Assembly (NCBI RefSeq): GCF_018130215.1
Contig: NZ_JAFCKQ010000026.1
Coordinates: 40,008 to 104,007, forward strand
Origin: Bradyrhizobium jicamae
Lineage (GTDB): Bacteria; Pseudomonadota; Alphaproteobacteria; Rhizobiales; Xanthobacteraceae
Direction of reading: 5' to 3'
Length of the DNA stretch: 64,000 nucleotides
Position numbers and translations under genes: made by a program. Below the pieces are notes generated by a model, which worked only from the letters and a program-made list of their open reading frames with translations, was not told where the DNA came from and ran no database searches. Numbering within the stretch: position 1 is the stretch's first letter; each line of letters opens with the position of its first letter. This document shows positions 27,148 to 35,498 of this stretch, one piece after another.

Positions 27148-28032
27148 TCAACCAGGGCCCGCGCGTAGAGGCGCGATCCTGACCTTATCCAGCATATGGA
27201 TATGGTCCCTGCGCACTTCGAACACACCCTTCACCTTGTAGGGCTGTACGAACACCATCCAGTTCTTCTGTACACCTTTGACCGGCCCCCCCGATTCCAC
27301 GGTGCGCAACGCGAATTTGTTGTACATGCCAAGGTCAGCGGTTTCCTTGTCGTAGAAACCCATCGTATCAGTGACGAAGGACTGGTTCATCGACTCGCCC
27401 GGCTGGGTGATGGCGATATGGCCGACCTTGCCACCCGAGCAGCGCGGGATAACAAGGCCGTTGTCGTCAACCCGGACAATCAGGTGCATGCGCCCCGGCA
27501 TGACATGGCTGAGGTCCAAGATGGGATCTTGGACCCAGCGCTTGAAATACTCGTCAATTGTGGTCGACGGCCCGATTTCAGTCTTGCCTGGCGCCTGCTG
27601 CCAGCCGTTCTGCTGCACCTCGTGAAACAGGTAATTGCCGACAAAACCGTTGCAATCGAGGCCCAGATTGGTATCGGCCCAACTCTGGAGTTGATTGGGT
27701 TTGATACCGCCAAGCGTCAATGCAAGATGCAATACGATCTGACAATCCTCCGGCGTGCCCTTGCCCCAGAATGCGTTGAGTGAGGGGATCAGCTCGTCGC
27801 GGCTCGCAAACTCGACCGGCAAGCCATTGACACGCAGTGTCAGGCGGTAACTCGCGTTCTTGCGCTGGTTGGAAGCAAAATGATCGCTCATGGCACCAAG
27901 AATCTGATCTTTGGCTGCTGTCGGAGCGCCGAGATGATAGTGTGAAATATCAATCGGATAGATTTCGGCCAACCCTTGTGATCTCGGGACCTGGACCGGC
28001 AGATAACGTGATGCATATTCCCAAGGCGTCAT
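27148..28032 (-). CDS. NlpC/P60- or Tae-like cysteine hydrolase candidate (putative T6SS effector)
   Basis: This 294-aa protein has no signal peptide. Start MTPWEYASRY at 28032 is preceded by AAGGAAAG, and a longer frame to 28131 is less likely. The motif GLDCNGFVGNYLF (Cys127) matches the DCSGFV nucleophile motif of NlpC/P60 amidases. GGKVGHIAIT (His205) matches the following GHVGI strand carrying the catalytic His; spacing of about 78 residues is normal. This predicts peptidoglycan amidase/endopeptidase activity, the classic Tae-type T6SS effector activity. It is divergent from a metalloprotease candidate and lies between the two T6SS operons. No dedicated immunity gene with a signal peptide is adjacent. 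Assignment is by motif and context. Confidence 0.6.
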   Translation of the reverse strand: MTPWEYASRYLPVQVPRSQGLAEIYPIDISHYHLGAPTAAKDQILGAMSDHFASNQRKNASYRLTLRVNGLPVEFASRDELIPSLNAFWGKGTPEDCQIVLHLALTLGGIKPNQLQSWADTNLGLDCNGFVGNYLFHEVQQNGWQQAPGKTEIGPSTTIDEYFKRWVQDPILDLSHVMPGRMHLIVRVDDNGLVIPRCSGGKVGHIAITQPGESMNQSFVTDTMGFYDKETADLGMYNKFALRTVESGGPVKGVQKNWMVFVQPYKVKGVFEVRRDHIHMLDKVRIAPLRAGPG

Positions 28033-28271
28033 TGCGCTTTCCTTCAGGAGAGCCGGCCGTGACAACGTCGACAAATCAGTTCGGAACCGGATTCCATTGA
28101 AACCTGATTTCGGTCTTGAGCCAAGCCACAACGACGCCCACAGTTGAGTAGCATCAGCCGTGAACCGGATCGGGCCGAACTGCCACTAACATCAGCAGCA
28201 GAACACAACCCGCTGAAAGACGAACTCCAGCAATCTCCAATTTGCTCCGGGAAGGTTATCGGAGGTAGGGC
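28033..28271. other. Divergent intergenic region between the two hydrolase candidates
   Basis: This 239-bp gap carries the upstream regions of the minus-strand NlpC/P60-like gene and the plus-strand metalloprotease. GGAGG at about 28260-28264 precedes the plus-strand ATG. A longer plus-strand frame starting at 28144 overlaps the metalloprotease in another frame and is a shadow. Confidence 0.45.
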
Positions 28272-29234
28272 ATGGCTTTCGACGTCCAACCGATCAACGG
28301 CACGTTGGCTCGCGTTGCAGCGCGCTTGTGCAATTTCCATACTGGAAATGCCGAACTTCTCCCGGCACATATCGACTGGCTCGATTCAACGCTTGCTCCC
28401 ATTGTGCGCGATTTGCCTACCCCATGGGTTGATATCATCGGATACGCCAGCCATCTTGGAGGCGCGGCATTCAATCAAAAGCTGTCCTTCGATCGCTGCG
28501 AGGCAATTCGGCGGCGCGTCGAGACCTACAACCCCAACGTGTCGTTTCCCATCGAATGGGGGAAGGGAGAGACCGAAAGCACGGGCGGAGCCAACGACAA
28601 TTCCGGCTACTGGCGGGCTGTTGAGGTTTTCGTGTATGGTTTCGTACCCGCGCCAAAGCCTGCTCCGCCCAAGCCGGCATATGATCGCAAGGTTCGTTTG
28701 CATTTCAGATCGACGGCGCTGCCCGTCGTCCCGGAATTTACCGCGCTCGCGAATGCGCAACTGGTTTACGATTCGTGCCTTGTCTTGCTGGAGTTTGCCT
28801 CGGGTGTCAGCATGGGGGCTACCGGAGACGATCTTCTGATGCTCGATGCCTCCGACGGCACATGCCGCTGGAACGACGCGTCAGATCAACAGCAACTGCT
28901 TGACAAGCTTGGCGGCCGACAGGGCGTCGGCCCAAACGACGTCGTCGTTTATTATGCCAATCAGATCAAGGAAAAGAACGGTGGCCAGTTGAACGGCTGC
29001 GCGGGTCATCGGCCGAATTTGGCGGCTGTCGTCGTGTCAGCCTCAGGGTCGCCCTGGACTTTGGGGCACGAGCTCGGTCACGTTCTGCTCGGTCCAAACT
29101 TTACCCCCGTGCATAGCACAGACCCGATCAACATCATGTTTGCGCCGACAACCGGCATCACGGCGCCCATACCAGCCTTCACGCCGGAGCAGGTCAACCG
29201 ACTTCGCGCCAGCCAGTTCTGTGTACCGATTTGA
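28272..29234 (+). CDS. OmpA-like domain plus zinc metalloprotease candidate (HELGH)
   Basis: This 320-aa protein has no signal peptide. Residues about 50-122 resemble an OmpA/MotB peptidoglycan-binding domain (WVDIIGYAS, FNQKLSFDRCEAIRRRVE, YWRAVEVFVYG). Residues 143-320 look like a zincin. The motif TLGHELGHVLLG (His266, Glu267, His270) is followed by a third candidate ligand His281 and a Met-turn-like NIMFAPT, the metzincin layout HExxH...H...M. GGAGG sits 7 bp upstream of the ATG. It is divergent from the NlpC/P60-like gene. A cell-wall-binding module joined to a protease, without a secretion signal, inside a T6SS locus suggests delivered cargo; this is inference. Confidence 0.6.
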   Translation: MAFDVQPINGTLARVAARLCNFHTGNAELLPAHIDWLDSTLAPIVRDLPTPWVDIIGYASHLGGAAFNQKLSFDRCEAIRRRVETYNPNVSFPIEWGKGETESTGGANDNSGYWRAVEVFVYGFVPAPKPAPPKPAYDRKVRLHFRSTALPVVPEFTALANAQLVYDSCLVLLEFASGVSMGATGDDLLMLDASDGTCRWNDASDQQQLLDKLGGRQGVGPNDVVVYYANQIKEKNGGQLNGCAGHRPNLAAVVVSASGSPWTLGHELGHVLLGPNFTPVHSTDPINIMFAPTTGITAPIPAFTPEQVNRLRASQFCVPI

Positions 29235-29566
29235 TTTCGCGATCTGGAGAAGCGCTTGGTCTGGCATTGACCTGAAAGCCGTCGTCTGGTTTGCCGGTCG
29301 TCAATCCCCAAAACGCGCCTCCGATGGTATGCCTCATCGCAATGGGCCCGCTTGAGGTTCTAACAGGGAGGTTTTTCAACATCAGATCGATCGCCGCGTT
29401 GAGGGTTACGCACTCGCTGGTCTTGGTGCGATCGAGATTGAGTCACTTTATTGCTCTACTCCGAGCACAACGGTGACGCCATCAAGCCACGAACTCAGCC
29501 ACGAATAATAATCACCTCCACGACGCGGCGATAGCGATGGCCTAAGACTACAGGCGCGGATTTAAA
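29235..29566. other. 332-bp intergenic region between convergent genes
   Basis: This lies between the metalloprotease (plus) and the 153-aa gene (minus), so it should hold termination signals for both. A small plus frame at 29291-29476 and antisense frames have no domain features. No strong hairpin with a T-run was found. Confidence 0.35.
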
Positions 29567-30028
29567 TTAAGCGATTAGAACTTTTAAAACTGCGGCTTTA
29601 AGATCCGGCGGGCAAGCCGGATGCTTGTCAAGTCGAGGAAAATCATTGGGCATGCCGTCCTGAATGTTGTTGACCAAAGCCGTAAGCATATAGGTGTGGG
29701 GGCCACTGCTATCCATATATATGCCGTTGCTAGTTCCGATCACGCTAACATGACCATCCACTGTTCCGCCGCGAGAGCTTTCGTGAGCGAAAATAGCTTG
29801 CACCAGCGGGTCATCGTCGCGGCCTGTGCAGAAAGCACCAACCTGGACGGCCGCGAAGGTAGCTCTAATCTCATTCGGAGTGGTGGGAGCCATCGCCATG
29901 AAGGCATAACCTAGCTGCACCAACTGCACGTCGTCCGTCCTATTCGGCGAATTCAGTCCAACCTCGGCGTCGATATTCCAGAAGAACTTCCGGAACCCGG
30001 GCTTCTGCACCAAAATCCCGCTGACCAT
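29567..30028 (-). CDS. Hypothetical protein, 153 aa
   Basis: I do not recognise this family. It has no signal peptide. GGAAGG is positioned 8 bp before the ATG. The sequence contains FWNIDAEVGLNSPNRTDD at the start, a hydrophobic VQLVQLGYAFMAM, and GRDDDPLVQAIFAHE. A C-terminal region reads TYMLTALVNNIQDGMP, CPPDLKAAVLKVLIA. The N-terminal text 'N.D..VG.NSPN..DDV.LVQ.GY' looks like a structured binding domain that reads peptidoglycan-repeat-like, but I cannot name it. It is downstream of the 437-aa gene (gap about 140 bp) and likely its partner. Confidence 0.6.
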   Translation of the reverse strand: MVSGILVQKPGFRKFFWNIDAEVGLNSPNRTDDVQLVQLGYAFMAMAPTTPNEIRATFAAVQVGAFCTGRDDDPLVQAIFAHESSRGGTVDGHVSVIGTSNGIYMDSSGPHTYMLTALVNNIQDGMPNDFPRLDKHPACPPDLKAAVLKVLIA

Positions 30029-30167
30029 GAGTTGACCTTCCGAGCTGAGTGCGTTGCTGGCCTAAACCATGCGCCACCACCGATGATCCAAGCTGACATT
30101 TGCCATGGGTTCGTGCCCAAAGATCGCGCTGCAAAACCGGACTGACGGCCGCACCCAGTCAACAGAT

Positions 30168-31481
30168 TCACGGCGATACGAGAAGTATGTATCGCGAGGA
30201 GGCATCCCTGGTGGCGTGCGGTGATTGGGGGGTTGCCCAATGATCGAGAGCAGTTATTTCGTAACGGTTCACTTTAGCTCCCTGCAATTTGGCAGAAGCT
30301 TCGAGGGCAGTCGCGAACCCTTCTCTCTCGGTAACCACCACCCAGGTGCCACCCGGTTTCGTGCGCGAAATTCTAGCGGCAGCAGCAGGCACATCGAGCC
30401 ATTCCGTTGGATATGGAAAATCCTCTCGAATGATATCGAATTTCGCGTCCTGCGGAAGCGATTCGATTTTTCCTTCAACAAATTCTCCGCCCGCCTTGAT
30501 AAACTCATCGGCAGCACCAGATCGAAACGGGTTCACTGTAACGGCCTTGCCTCCTGAATCATTGACTTTCAACGCGTACTGAAACTCAGCCTCGGATTCC
30601 GGGCCAACCACAAGGACCCGTAAGCCATTGCGAGCGGGCGGCTGCGAGACGACTGCAACCTCCGCGGCTTCTTCTAACGGAATAGCTCCGCCGACTTTTG
30701 GAGTAATTCTTTTAATTGCTGCATTACTCATTGGACGCGCGGCAGATGGGCGCTTCGGCGGGGACATTCGGGGGCGAAACCCTAGGCCAGTCAACGCGAT
30801 CGTTTCTCCAGCCAGCATTATGAGTTCCTGATTAGCTTCAGCCATTGGCAGTGCATCATCAATATCTTTCACGCAGTAGAAGATGTTAGGGCACGTATAC
30901 TTGTCCATTACCCGCGGGTGAATGATACGGTCCCGCAAATCTCTATAATAGACGTAAATCGAGGCCATATCGCTCGTGCGTTTGATCGCCCGGAAGTCGA
31001 GCACCACCTCCGGACCACGCCAATGATCGACCCAGAAGAGCCCGTTGTCTAAACGAGAGTAATGAGCCCCTGTGATGTTATCGAGATAGTAGCCATCTTT
31101 ACGACAATCAGCATCCAACCCAATGTCCGGCAGGGGATCTCCTGCAATCGACATAATGTAGACTTGCATCTGCGCCCATATGGGGCCGTGATCTCCATCA
31201 AGCCTTGCCGCAATAGTGATTATCTTGCGATCGTCGTCCGTTAGACCGATCAAGGTGTAAAAGCGTACATCGGCCTTATCGGCGAATCCGGCGGCGCCAG
31301 AGCGGATGGAGACTCGAGTCGGATCATCCGCAACGGGATTCAGTCTTGCCATCAGACTCGGATCGCCAGCCCAAAGCCCGATCAGGAGTGTCCCGCCGAG
31401 AGGCAGATGACCTATTCTCGATCCGGGCTCGGTGCCATAATGAACCCCAAAAGGATCGGAAGGATCGAAGAAGTGGGCCAT
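30168..31481 (-). CDS. Two-part protein with degenerate methyltransferase-like C-terminus
   Basis: This 437-aa protein has no signal peptide and a very strong ribosome-binding site (AGGAGGGG). Residues 1-225 form an unrecognised beta-rich domain that looks carbohydrate- or partner-binding in style (DNGLFWVDHWRGPEVVLDF, SIYVYYRDLRDRIIHPR). Residues about 290-437 are a Rossmann-like domain. LRVLVVGPESEAEFQYAL replaces the glycine-rich SAM motif I, followed by AVTVNPFRSGA, FDIIREDFPYPTEWL and PGGTWVVVTERE. That resembles a methyltransferase fold lacking the normal SAM loop. The two-part build next to vgrG fits an effector or adaptor, but no toxin family is identifiable. Confidence 0.55.
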   Translation of the reverse strand: MAHFFDPSDPFGVHYGTEPGSRIGHLPLGGTLLIGLWAGDPSLMARLNPVADDPTRVSIRSGAAGFADKADVRFYTLIGLTDDDRKIITIAARLDGDHGPIWAQMQVYIMSIAGDPLPDIGLDADCRKDGYYLDNITGAHYSRLDNGLFWVDHWRGPEVVLDFRAIKRTSDMASIYVYYRDLRDRIIHPRVMDKYTCPNIFYCVKDIDDALPMAEANQELIMLAGETIALTGLGFRPRMSPPKRPSAARPMSNAAIKRITPKVGGAIPLEEAAEVAVVSQPPARNGLRVLVVGPESEAEFQYALKVNDSGGKAVTVNPFRSGAADEFIKAGGEFVEGKIESLPQDAKFDIIREDFPYPTEWLDVPAAAARISRTKPGGTWVVVTEREGFATALEASAKLQGAKVNRYEITALDHWATPQSPHATRDASSRYILLVSP

Positions 31482-31885
31482 GCGCCCCTCCTGAGTTTAT
31501 TTTGATCCCGGCACAACCAACCAACGCGCGACGATTAGTCTCCCGCCCCAGAGAAAGGTTCGGTCGATTTTTGCTTTTGAAGCCATCCAAAATTTTCGCC
31601 CGCCGCCACGTGATGACTGGTCTATCGGCTTATTCACGGTTTCATTCATACGAGAATCGCACGGCCGCGCGATGACCGCGCCACGCCGCCTCAAAGAAAG
31701 TGCGCTACTCCGCCGCTTGGATCCTTGGAACGCCCGGCCGATGATTTCTCTGGATGGGCCCGTAACGACCTATTACGGGCGTTGCCGTACGAGCTGACCT
31801 GCCCCTGAATTTTTATCCAGCGGCGGTTAGAGTCTCGGAGTGTTTTGTAGCGAGACCGAACTTTGGACCACCCGGAGCTAGAGTT
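31482..31885. other. 404-bp region with an IS end
   Basis: This sequence lies between two minus-strand genes. Apart from the IS-end relic at 31795-31850 I find only short frames without family features. Confidence 0.4.
31795..31850 (-). mobile_element. Solo right end of an IS3-family element
   Basis: TGACCTGCCCCTGAATTTTT starts at 31795 and continues with ATCCAGCGGCGGTTAGAGTC and TCGGAGTGTTTTG. It parallels the reverse complement of 780-844 and the relic at 4428-4485. Only about 56 bp remain, with no transposase sequence. It marks an old insertion/deletion immediately 3' of the nuclease gene, whose stop codon region may have been affected. Confidence 0.65.
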
Positions 31886-33004
31886 TTACGCGGCATCACC
31901 AGCCTTGTCGTCCGCTCCACCACCATTTCTTCGGCCTCCGCTTGGCCTGTTCGGAAAGGTCCGAAACTCGATGCGTTGCGCGCTGTAGATGACGGCGTAT
32001 TCTAGTGCGACGGGGACCCAGCTGTCGTCGTTGTAGATTGGACGCGAGCAACAGAAAACCGGATCGACGCCGTGTTTGGCGACGCAGGCCTTTTCCATGG
32101 CGCGGTATTCGGCACCGAGCCGGGTGCGGCCCTGATTGATGTCGGCTAGCTGGGGAAACAGATTGATGTCCAGGCCGCCGCCCTGGCGATGACTGATGAA
32201 ATGCCCGCGATCGTAGTGGTGCCCATAGGCCTGAAAGAACCGGTCGCGCCATGTCAGCTGGGCTTTCTCCAGGCGATTGCGCGCGCCTTGCGCCGAGCCC
32301 GCCTGGAGAATGATCCGTTGCAGGTCGGTGCTGCCGGCCTGTCCAAGGAAACCAGCCATCCGGGCCGAGTCTCGGCTGCCCGGATTGTAGCGTGTGATTC
32401 CGAAGGCTGCGACCACCCGTTCGGCGCCAACGTCGAACAGAAACTCGTAACCCTGATCGTTGAGCTGGACGATCTGATCTGTAGCGCTCGACATCTGGGC
32501 GTATGCATCGCAGCAAAGCCGCGGCAATTCCCGGTACAAAAAGGCAAAAAAACCAGCTTCTTGTACGGCAGGGTCTGCCGAGAAGAAACGCGCCGCAAGC
32601 CTCAAGTAGTTGATTGCGTCATGGGCCCGTTGTTCGGGTCGCGGCTCAGCAACCACCGCAAAGATGTGTCCAGCGACCGTGGCCGCAATGGCCGCCTCGA
32701 CAACCTGATGCCCGGTGAGAAGATTTGGATGACTTGCAAAAGAGGTTTCGTCCACCAAAAGGCGTCTTATCCCATTAACCACCGTAAAGTCGGCGCGAAA
32801 GGTCCAGAGTATTCGGCGGATACTACTTTCGTCGAGAATTCGCGCGTCTTGATAGCTCGATTGGCTCGACCGCGCCGGGATGAGAATGATGGCCTTTTCC
32901 GGCAGAGTTAAAACAACGCCAAAGGGATATTGCGCCGAAAGACTGGGAACGTCTTCACGATAGGGCTTCACGATGGTTGCTCCGGCAACTCGGGAACGAG
33001 CCAC
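31886..33004 (-). CDS. DRGH-motif DNA/RNA non-specific endonuclease-like protein (putative T6SS effector)
   Basis: This 372-aa protein has no signal peptide. Residues about 262-310 carry the beta-beta-alpha metal nuclease signature: HYDRGHFISHRQGGG (Asp265-His268), then LDINLFPQLADINQG with the metal-binding Asn, and EYRAMEKACV. That is the D(R/G)GH...NL.PQ....N.G....E layout of the Endonuclease_NS_2 family. The following strands are VFCCSRPIYND and VALEYAVIY. The N-terminal 240 residues are unassigned and could be a targeting or docking part. It is transcribed divergently from vgrG with 450 bp between. A nuclease beside vgrG is a common T6SS effector arrangement. No obvious immunity gene accompanies it; the tail (GGRRNGGGADDKAGDAA) looks altered near the IS end. 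Confidence 0.65.
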   Translation of the reverse strand: MARSRVAGATIVKPYREDVPSLSAQYPFGVVLTLPEKAIILIPARSSQSSYQDARILDESSIRRILWTFRADFTVVNGIRRLLVDETSFASHPNLLTGHQVVEAAIAATVAGHIFAVVAEPRPEQRAHDAINYLRLAARFFSADPAVQEAGFFAFLYRELPRLCCDAYAQMSSATDQIVQLNDQGYEFLFDVGAERVVAAFGITRYNPGSRDSARMAGFLGQAGSTDLQRIILQAGSAQGARNRLEKAQLTWRDRFFQAYGHHYDRGHFISHRQGGGLDINLFPQLADINQGRTRLGAEYRAMEKACVAKHGVDPVFCCSRPIYNDDSWVPVALEYAVIYSAQRIEFRTFPNRPSGGRRNGGGADDKAGDAA

Positions 33005-33454
33005 GTCGCCTCATGGAAACCAGCATATTACAAGTACAAATATTCTCGATTTCAACCACGGTGGATAGAATCGGACCAAGTTTCAAGACTTTTGTGTTGA
33101 ACCAATCCTTGGTCGAAGGTCCCACAAACTCAGGCACAAGACACTCCCGTTATGGGTCGACCCCATTTAAGAGGGCTTCATTCTTGGCGGCTGTCCTGTG
33201 CGGATCCCCTATACTGGGCAAAAGCCGCAAGCTTTTTTAGCTCTGCAGGGCTCTGATTTGTCGTGCAATATTAGAGCCCGGTTCAAACGTTAACTGCCCA
33301 TCCAAGTCCAGGTCCGATTTCGGGATCGCCGGCCAGAAAATCCGGTAACCGTTTGCGCTTAAGGAGTTAGCTCTGAACCGAACCAGGCGCCGGCTCGACT
33401 AATGGAGCGGCTTTCGAAATCGTTGACCTGCTTGACATCAAAACGAGGACCCCA
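33005..33454. promoter_or_regulatory. 450-bp divergent region between nuclease gene and vgrG
   Basis: This region should hold the promoter of the right T6SS operon. A palindrome GGGTCGACCC at 33154-33163 shares the TGGGTC half-site with the dyad upstream of tssA, although in the opposite arrangement. A short AAAAGC/GCTTTT hairpin is at 33220-33236. AGGACCCC before the vgrG ATG is a usable ribosome-binding site. Confidence 0.4.
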
Positions 33455-35380
33455 ATGGCTGCAGACCTCAACCAAAGCCAACGTGTTGCAGAACTCAAAA
33501 CGCCACTTGGCGACAACGTTCTGGCCTTAGTGAGGTTTGATGGGACAGAGGGCCTTAGCGAACTGTTCGAATATCACATCGAAGCTCTTAGCAAGCAGGA
33601 GAACATCGATTTCGATAAGGCGATCGGGCAATCGTGTACGCTGAAGCTCATGGCGTTCAAGGGGAAACAGCGCATCTACGATGGTATCCTCACTGAAGCC
33701 CGTTGGATTGGCAAGAAGCAAGACCACTTTCACTACCGCCTGGTGCTTCGGCCGTGGCTTTGGCTGCTCGGTCACAAGGCCGACTGCCGGATATTCCTGG
33801 ACAAGAATGTCAAGGAAATCATCCAGGACGTGTTCACGAAAGCAGGGTTCAGCGACTACGAATTCCGAACCACCGGAGACTACGACAAGATCGAATATTG
33901 CGTGCAATATCGCGAAACTGACCTGACGTTTGTCTCGCGGCTCATGGAGCAATTCGGAATCTATTTTTTCTTCGAGCCCTCCGACGGCAAACATTTATTG
34001 GTGCTCGCTGATTCGCGCTCGTCACATAAGCGGATTCCCGAACTCCCCAAGGTCCCCTTCTACCCGCTGGTCGAGAAGGACCTTCACGTGGAGCAACATC
34101 TCAACGGCTGGACGTGGGAACGCCGCTTCCGAACCGGCAAAATCCAGTTCAATGACTACGACTATCTGCAGCCGAAGAAAGACCTGCAGGCGCCCAAGAA
34201 TGCGTCGGAGAAATACACGCATTCCAAACTCGAAGTCTATGACTATCCCGGCAAATACGATGAGAAGGGCAAAGGTGAAAAGTTTGCTCAATATCGCCTC
34301 GAGGCCGAGCAGGCGTTCGACTATCGCCGACATCCCGAGGGCGATGCGCCCTGCCTCTATCCTGGCGGGCTGGTTGAGGTCGAAAAGCATCCAAGTCAAG
34401 CCGAGAACAAGGAATACCTCATCGTTCGCGCCAGCCACATGTTCGGCGCGCAGCAGTATTTCGGCGGCGGCGCCGAGGCGGCCGATAACCAAGACCAAAT
34501 CTATTGTGGAAGTTTCGAGTTCCTGCCGTCCGAGCGACCCTTCCGCAGCTTGCCGCTGACCCCTAAGCCGCGCATTTATGGCATCCAGACAGCCAAGGTC
34601 GTCACCAAAAAAGGCGACGATGGAGAGGAGATCAGCACAGACGAGCATGGCCGCATCTGGGTCAAATTTCATTGGGACCGCGAGCCGCAGAAAACGTGCC
34701 CGATCCGCGTGGCGCAGGTGTGGGCAAGCAAGGAGTGGGGCGGACAATTTATTCCGCGCGTCGACATGGAGGTGGTCGTCGAATTTCTGGAGGGCGATCC
34801 CGATCGGCCGCTGGTCACGGGCTGCGTGTTCAATGGAGACAACAAGTTTCCGTACAAACTTCCCGACAACAAGACCCAATCCGGCGTGAAGTCCGACTCC
34901 TCTAAGGGTCATAGCGGCTACAACGAGTTTATGTTCGAGGACCAGAAGGGCAGCGAATTCATCCGTATGCACGCTGAAAAGGATCATCTGGTGACGATCA
35001 ATGCCAATCAGACCGGCACTGTCGGCTTGGGTCCTGATTGCCCCATGGGCGGCGACCAGACCTGGACAGTCGGAGGCAATCGATCCTGGACGATTCAGAA
35101 GGGCAACGACACCGTCGAACTGCAAATCGGCAATCAGACTATCACGCTCGACGTCGGACAGCAGACGGTCGATGCGATGATGGGAATCAATCTAAACGTG
35201 TGCATGGGCCTGAGCAGCATCCAGATTACGCCGGCGTCGATTTCGATCACGTCTCCCACAATCAATCTAACCGCGATGGCCGCCGTCAATATTACGGCGC
35301 CCACCGTCAATGTCGGAGCCGTCCTGAATACACCGTCTTTGATTGCCGGTGCTGCACTCATCAGCGGCATTCCGATCTAG
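33455..35380 (+). CDS. vgrG: T6SS spike protein VgrG (TssI)
   Basis: This 641-aa spike has a gp27-like base (FEYHIEALSKQENIDFDKAI), a Phage_GPD-type central region (QYRETDLTFVSRLMEQFGIY, the invariant VgrG signature) and a gp5 OB-fold segment (VKFHWDRE, WGGQFIPRVDMEVVVEFLEGDPDRPLVTG). A C-terminal beta-helix needle runs of repeated IT/VN patterns (SISITSPTINLTAMAAVNIT). It ends LISGIPI, with no fused catalytic domain. The length is typical of a short, non-evolved VgrG, so toxicity must come from separate cargo. First gene of the right operon; next to a nuclease gene. Confidence 0.98.
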   Translation: MAADLNQSQRVAELKTPLGDNVLALVRFDGTEGLSELFEYHIEALSKQENIDFDKAIGQSCTLKLMAFKGKQRIYDGILTEARWIGKKQDHFHYRLVLRPWLWLLGHKADCRIFLDKNVKEIIQDVFTKAGFSDYEFRTTGDYDKIEYCVQYRETDLTFVSRLMEQFGIYFFFEPSDGKHLLVLADSRSSHKRIPELPKVPFYPLVEKDLHVEQHLNGWTWERRFRTGKIQFNDYDYLQPKKDLQAPKNASEKYTHSKLEVYDYPGKYDEKGKGEKFAQYRLEAEQAFDYRRHPEGDAPCLYPGGLVEVEKHPSQAENKEYLIVRASHMFGAQQYFGGGAEAADNQDQIYCGSFEFLPSERPFRSLPLTPKPRIYGIQTAKVVTKKGDDGEEISTDEHGRIWVKFHWDREPQKTCPIRVAQVWASKEWGGQFIPRVDMEVVVEFLEGDPDRPLVTGCVFNGDNKFPYKLPDNKTQSGVKSDSSKGHSGYNEFMFEDQKGSEFIRMHAEKDHLVTINANQTGTVGLGPDCPMGGDQTWTVGGNRSWTIQKGNDTVELQIGNQTITLDVGQQTVDAMMGINLNVCMGLSSIQITPASISITSPTINLTAMAAVNITAPTVNVGAVLNTPSLIAGAALISGIPI

Positions 35381-35498
35381 AATAGTCGCGTGTGCGACTC
35401 GTTGGGAGGCTTGTGAGAGTCCGCTCGAGATGCAAAGCTTGGCCATCGGATTAATCTGTTTGCAGCGGCAACAGTGCTCGAGCAGCCGAGGTCAGCTG

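Noticed and set aside
28144..28839. A 231-aa plus frame overlapping the metalloprotease
   Set aside because: Different frame from the HELGH protein, no domain, and no ribosome-binding site as good as the GGAGG used by the metalloprotease.
29291..29476. Small plus frame considered as a PAAR protein
   Set aside because: No PAAR/DUF4150 motif pattern, and too short.
33220..33238. AAAAGC/GCTTTT hairpin as a terminator
   Set aside because: Stem of only 6 bp and not placed after any gene end.
34022..35125. A 367-aa minus-strand frame
   Set aside because: It lies wholly antisense to vgrG and has no domain; a GC-rich shadow.
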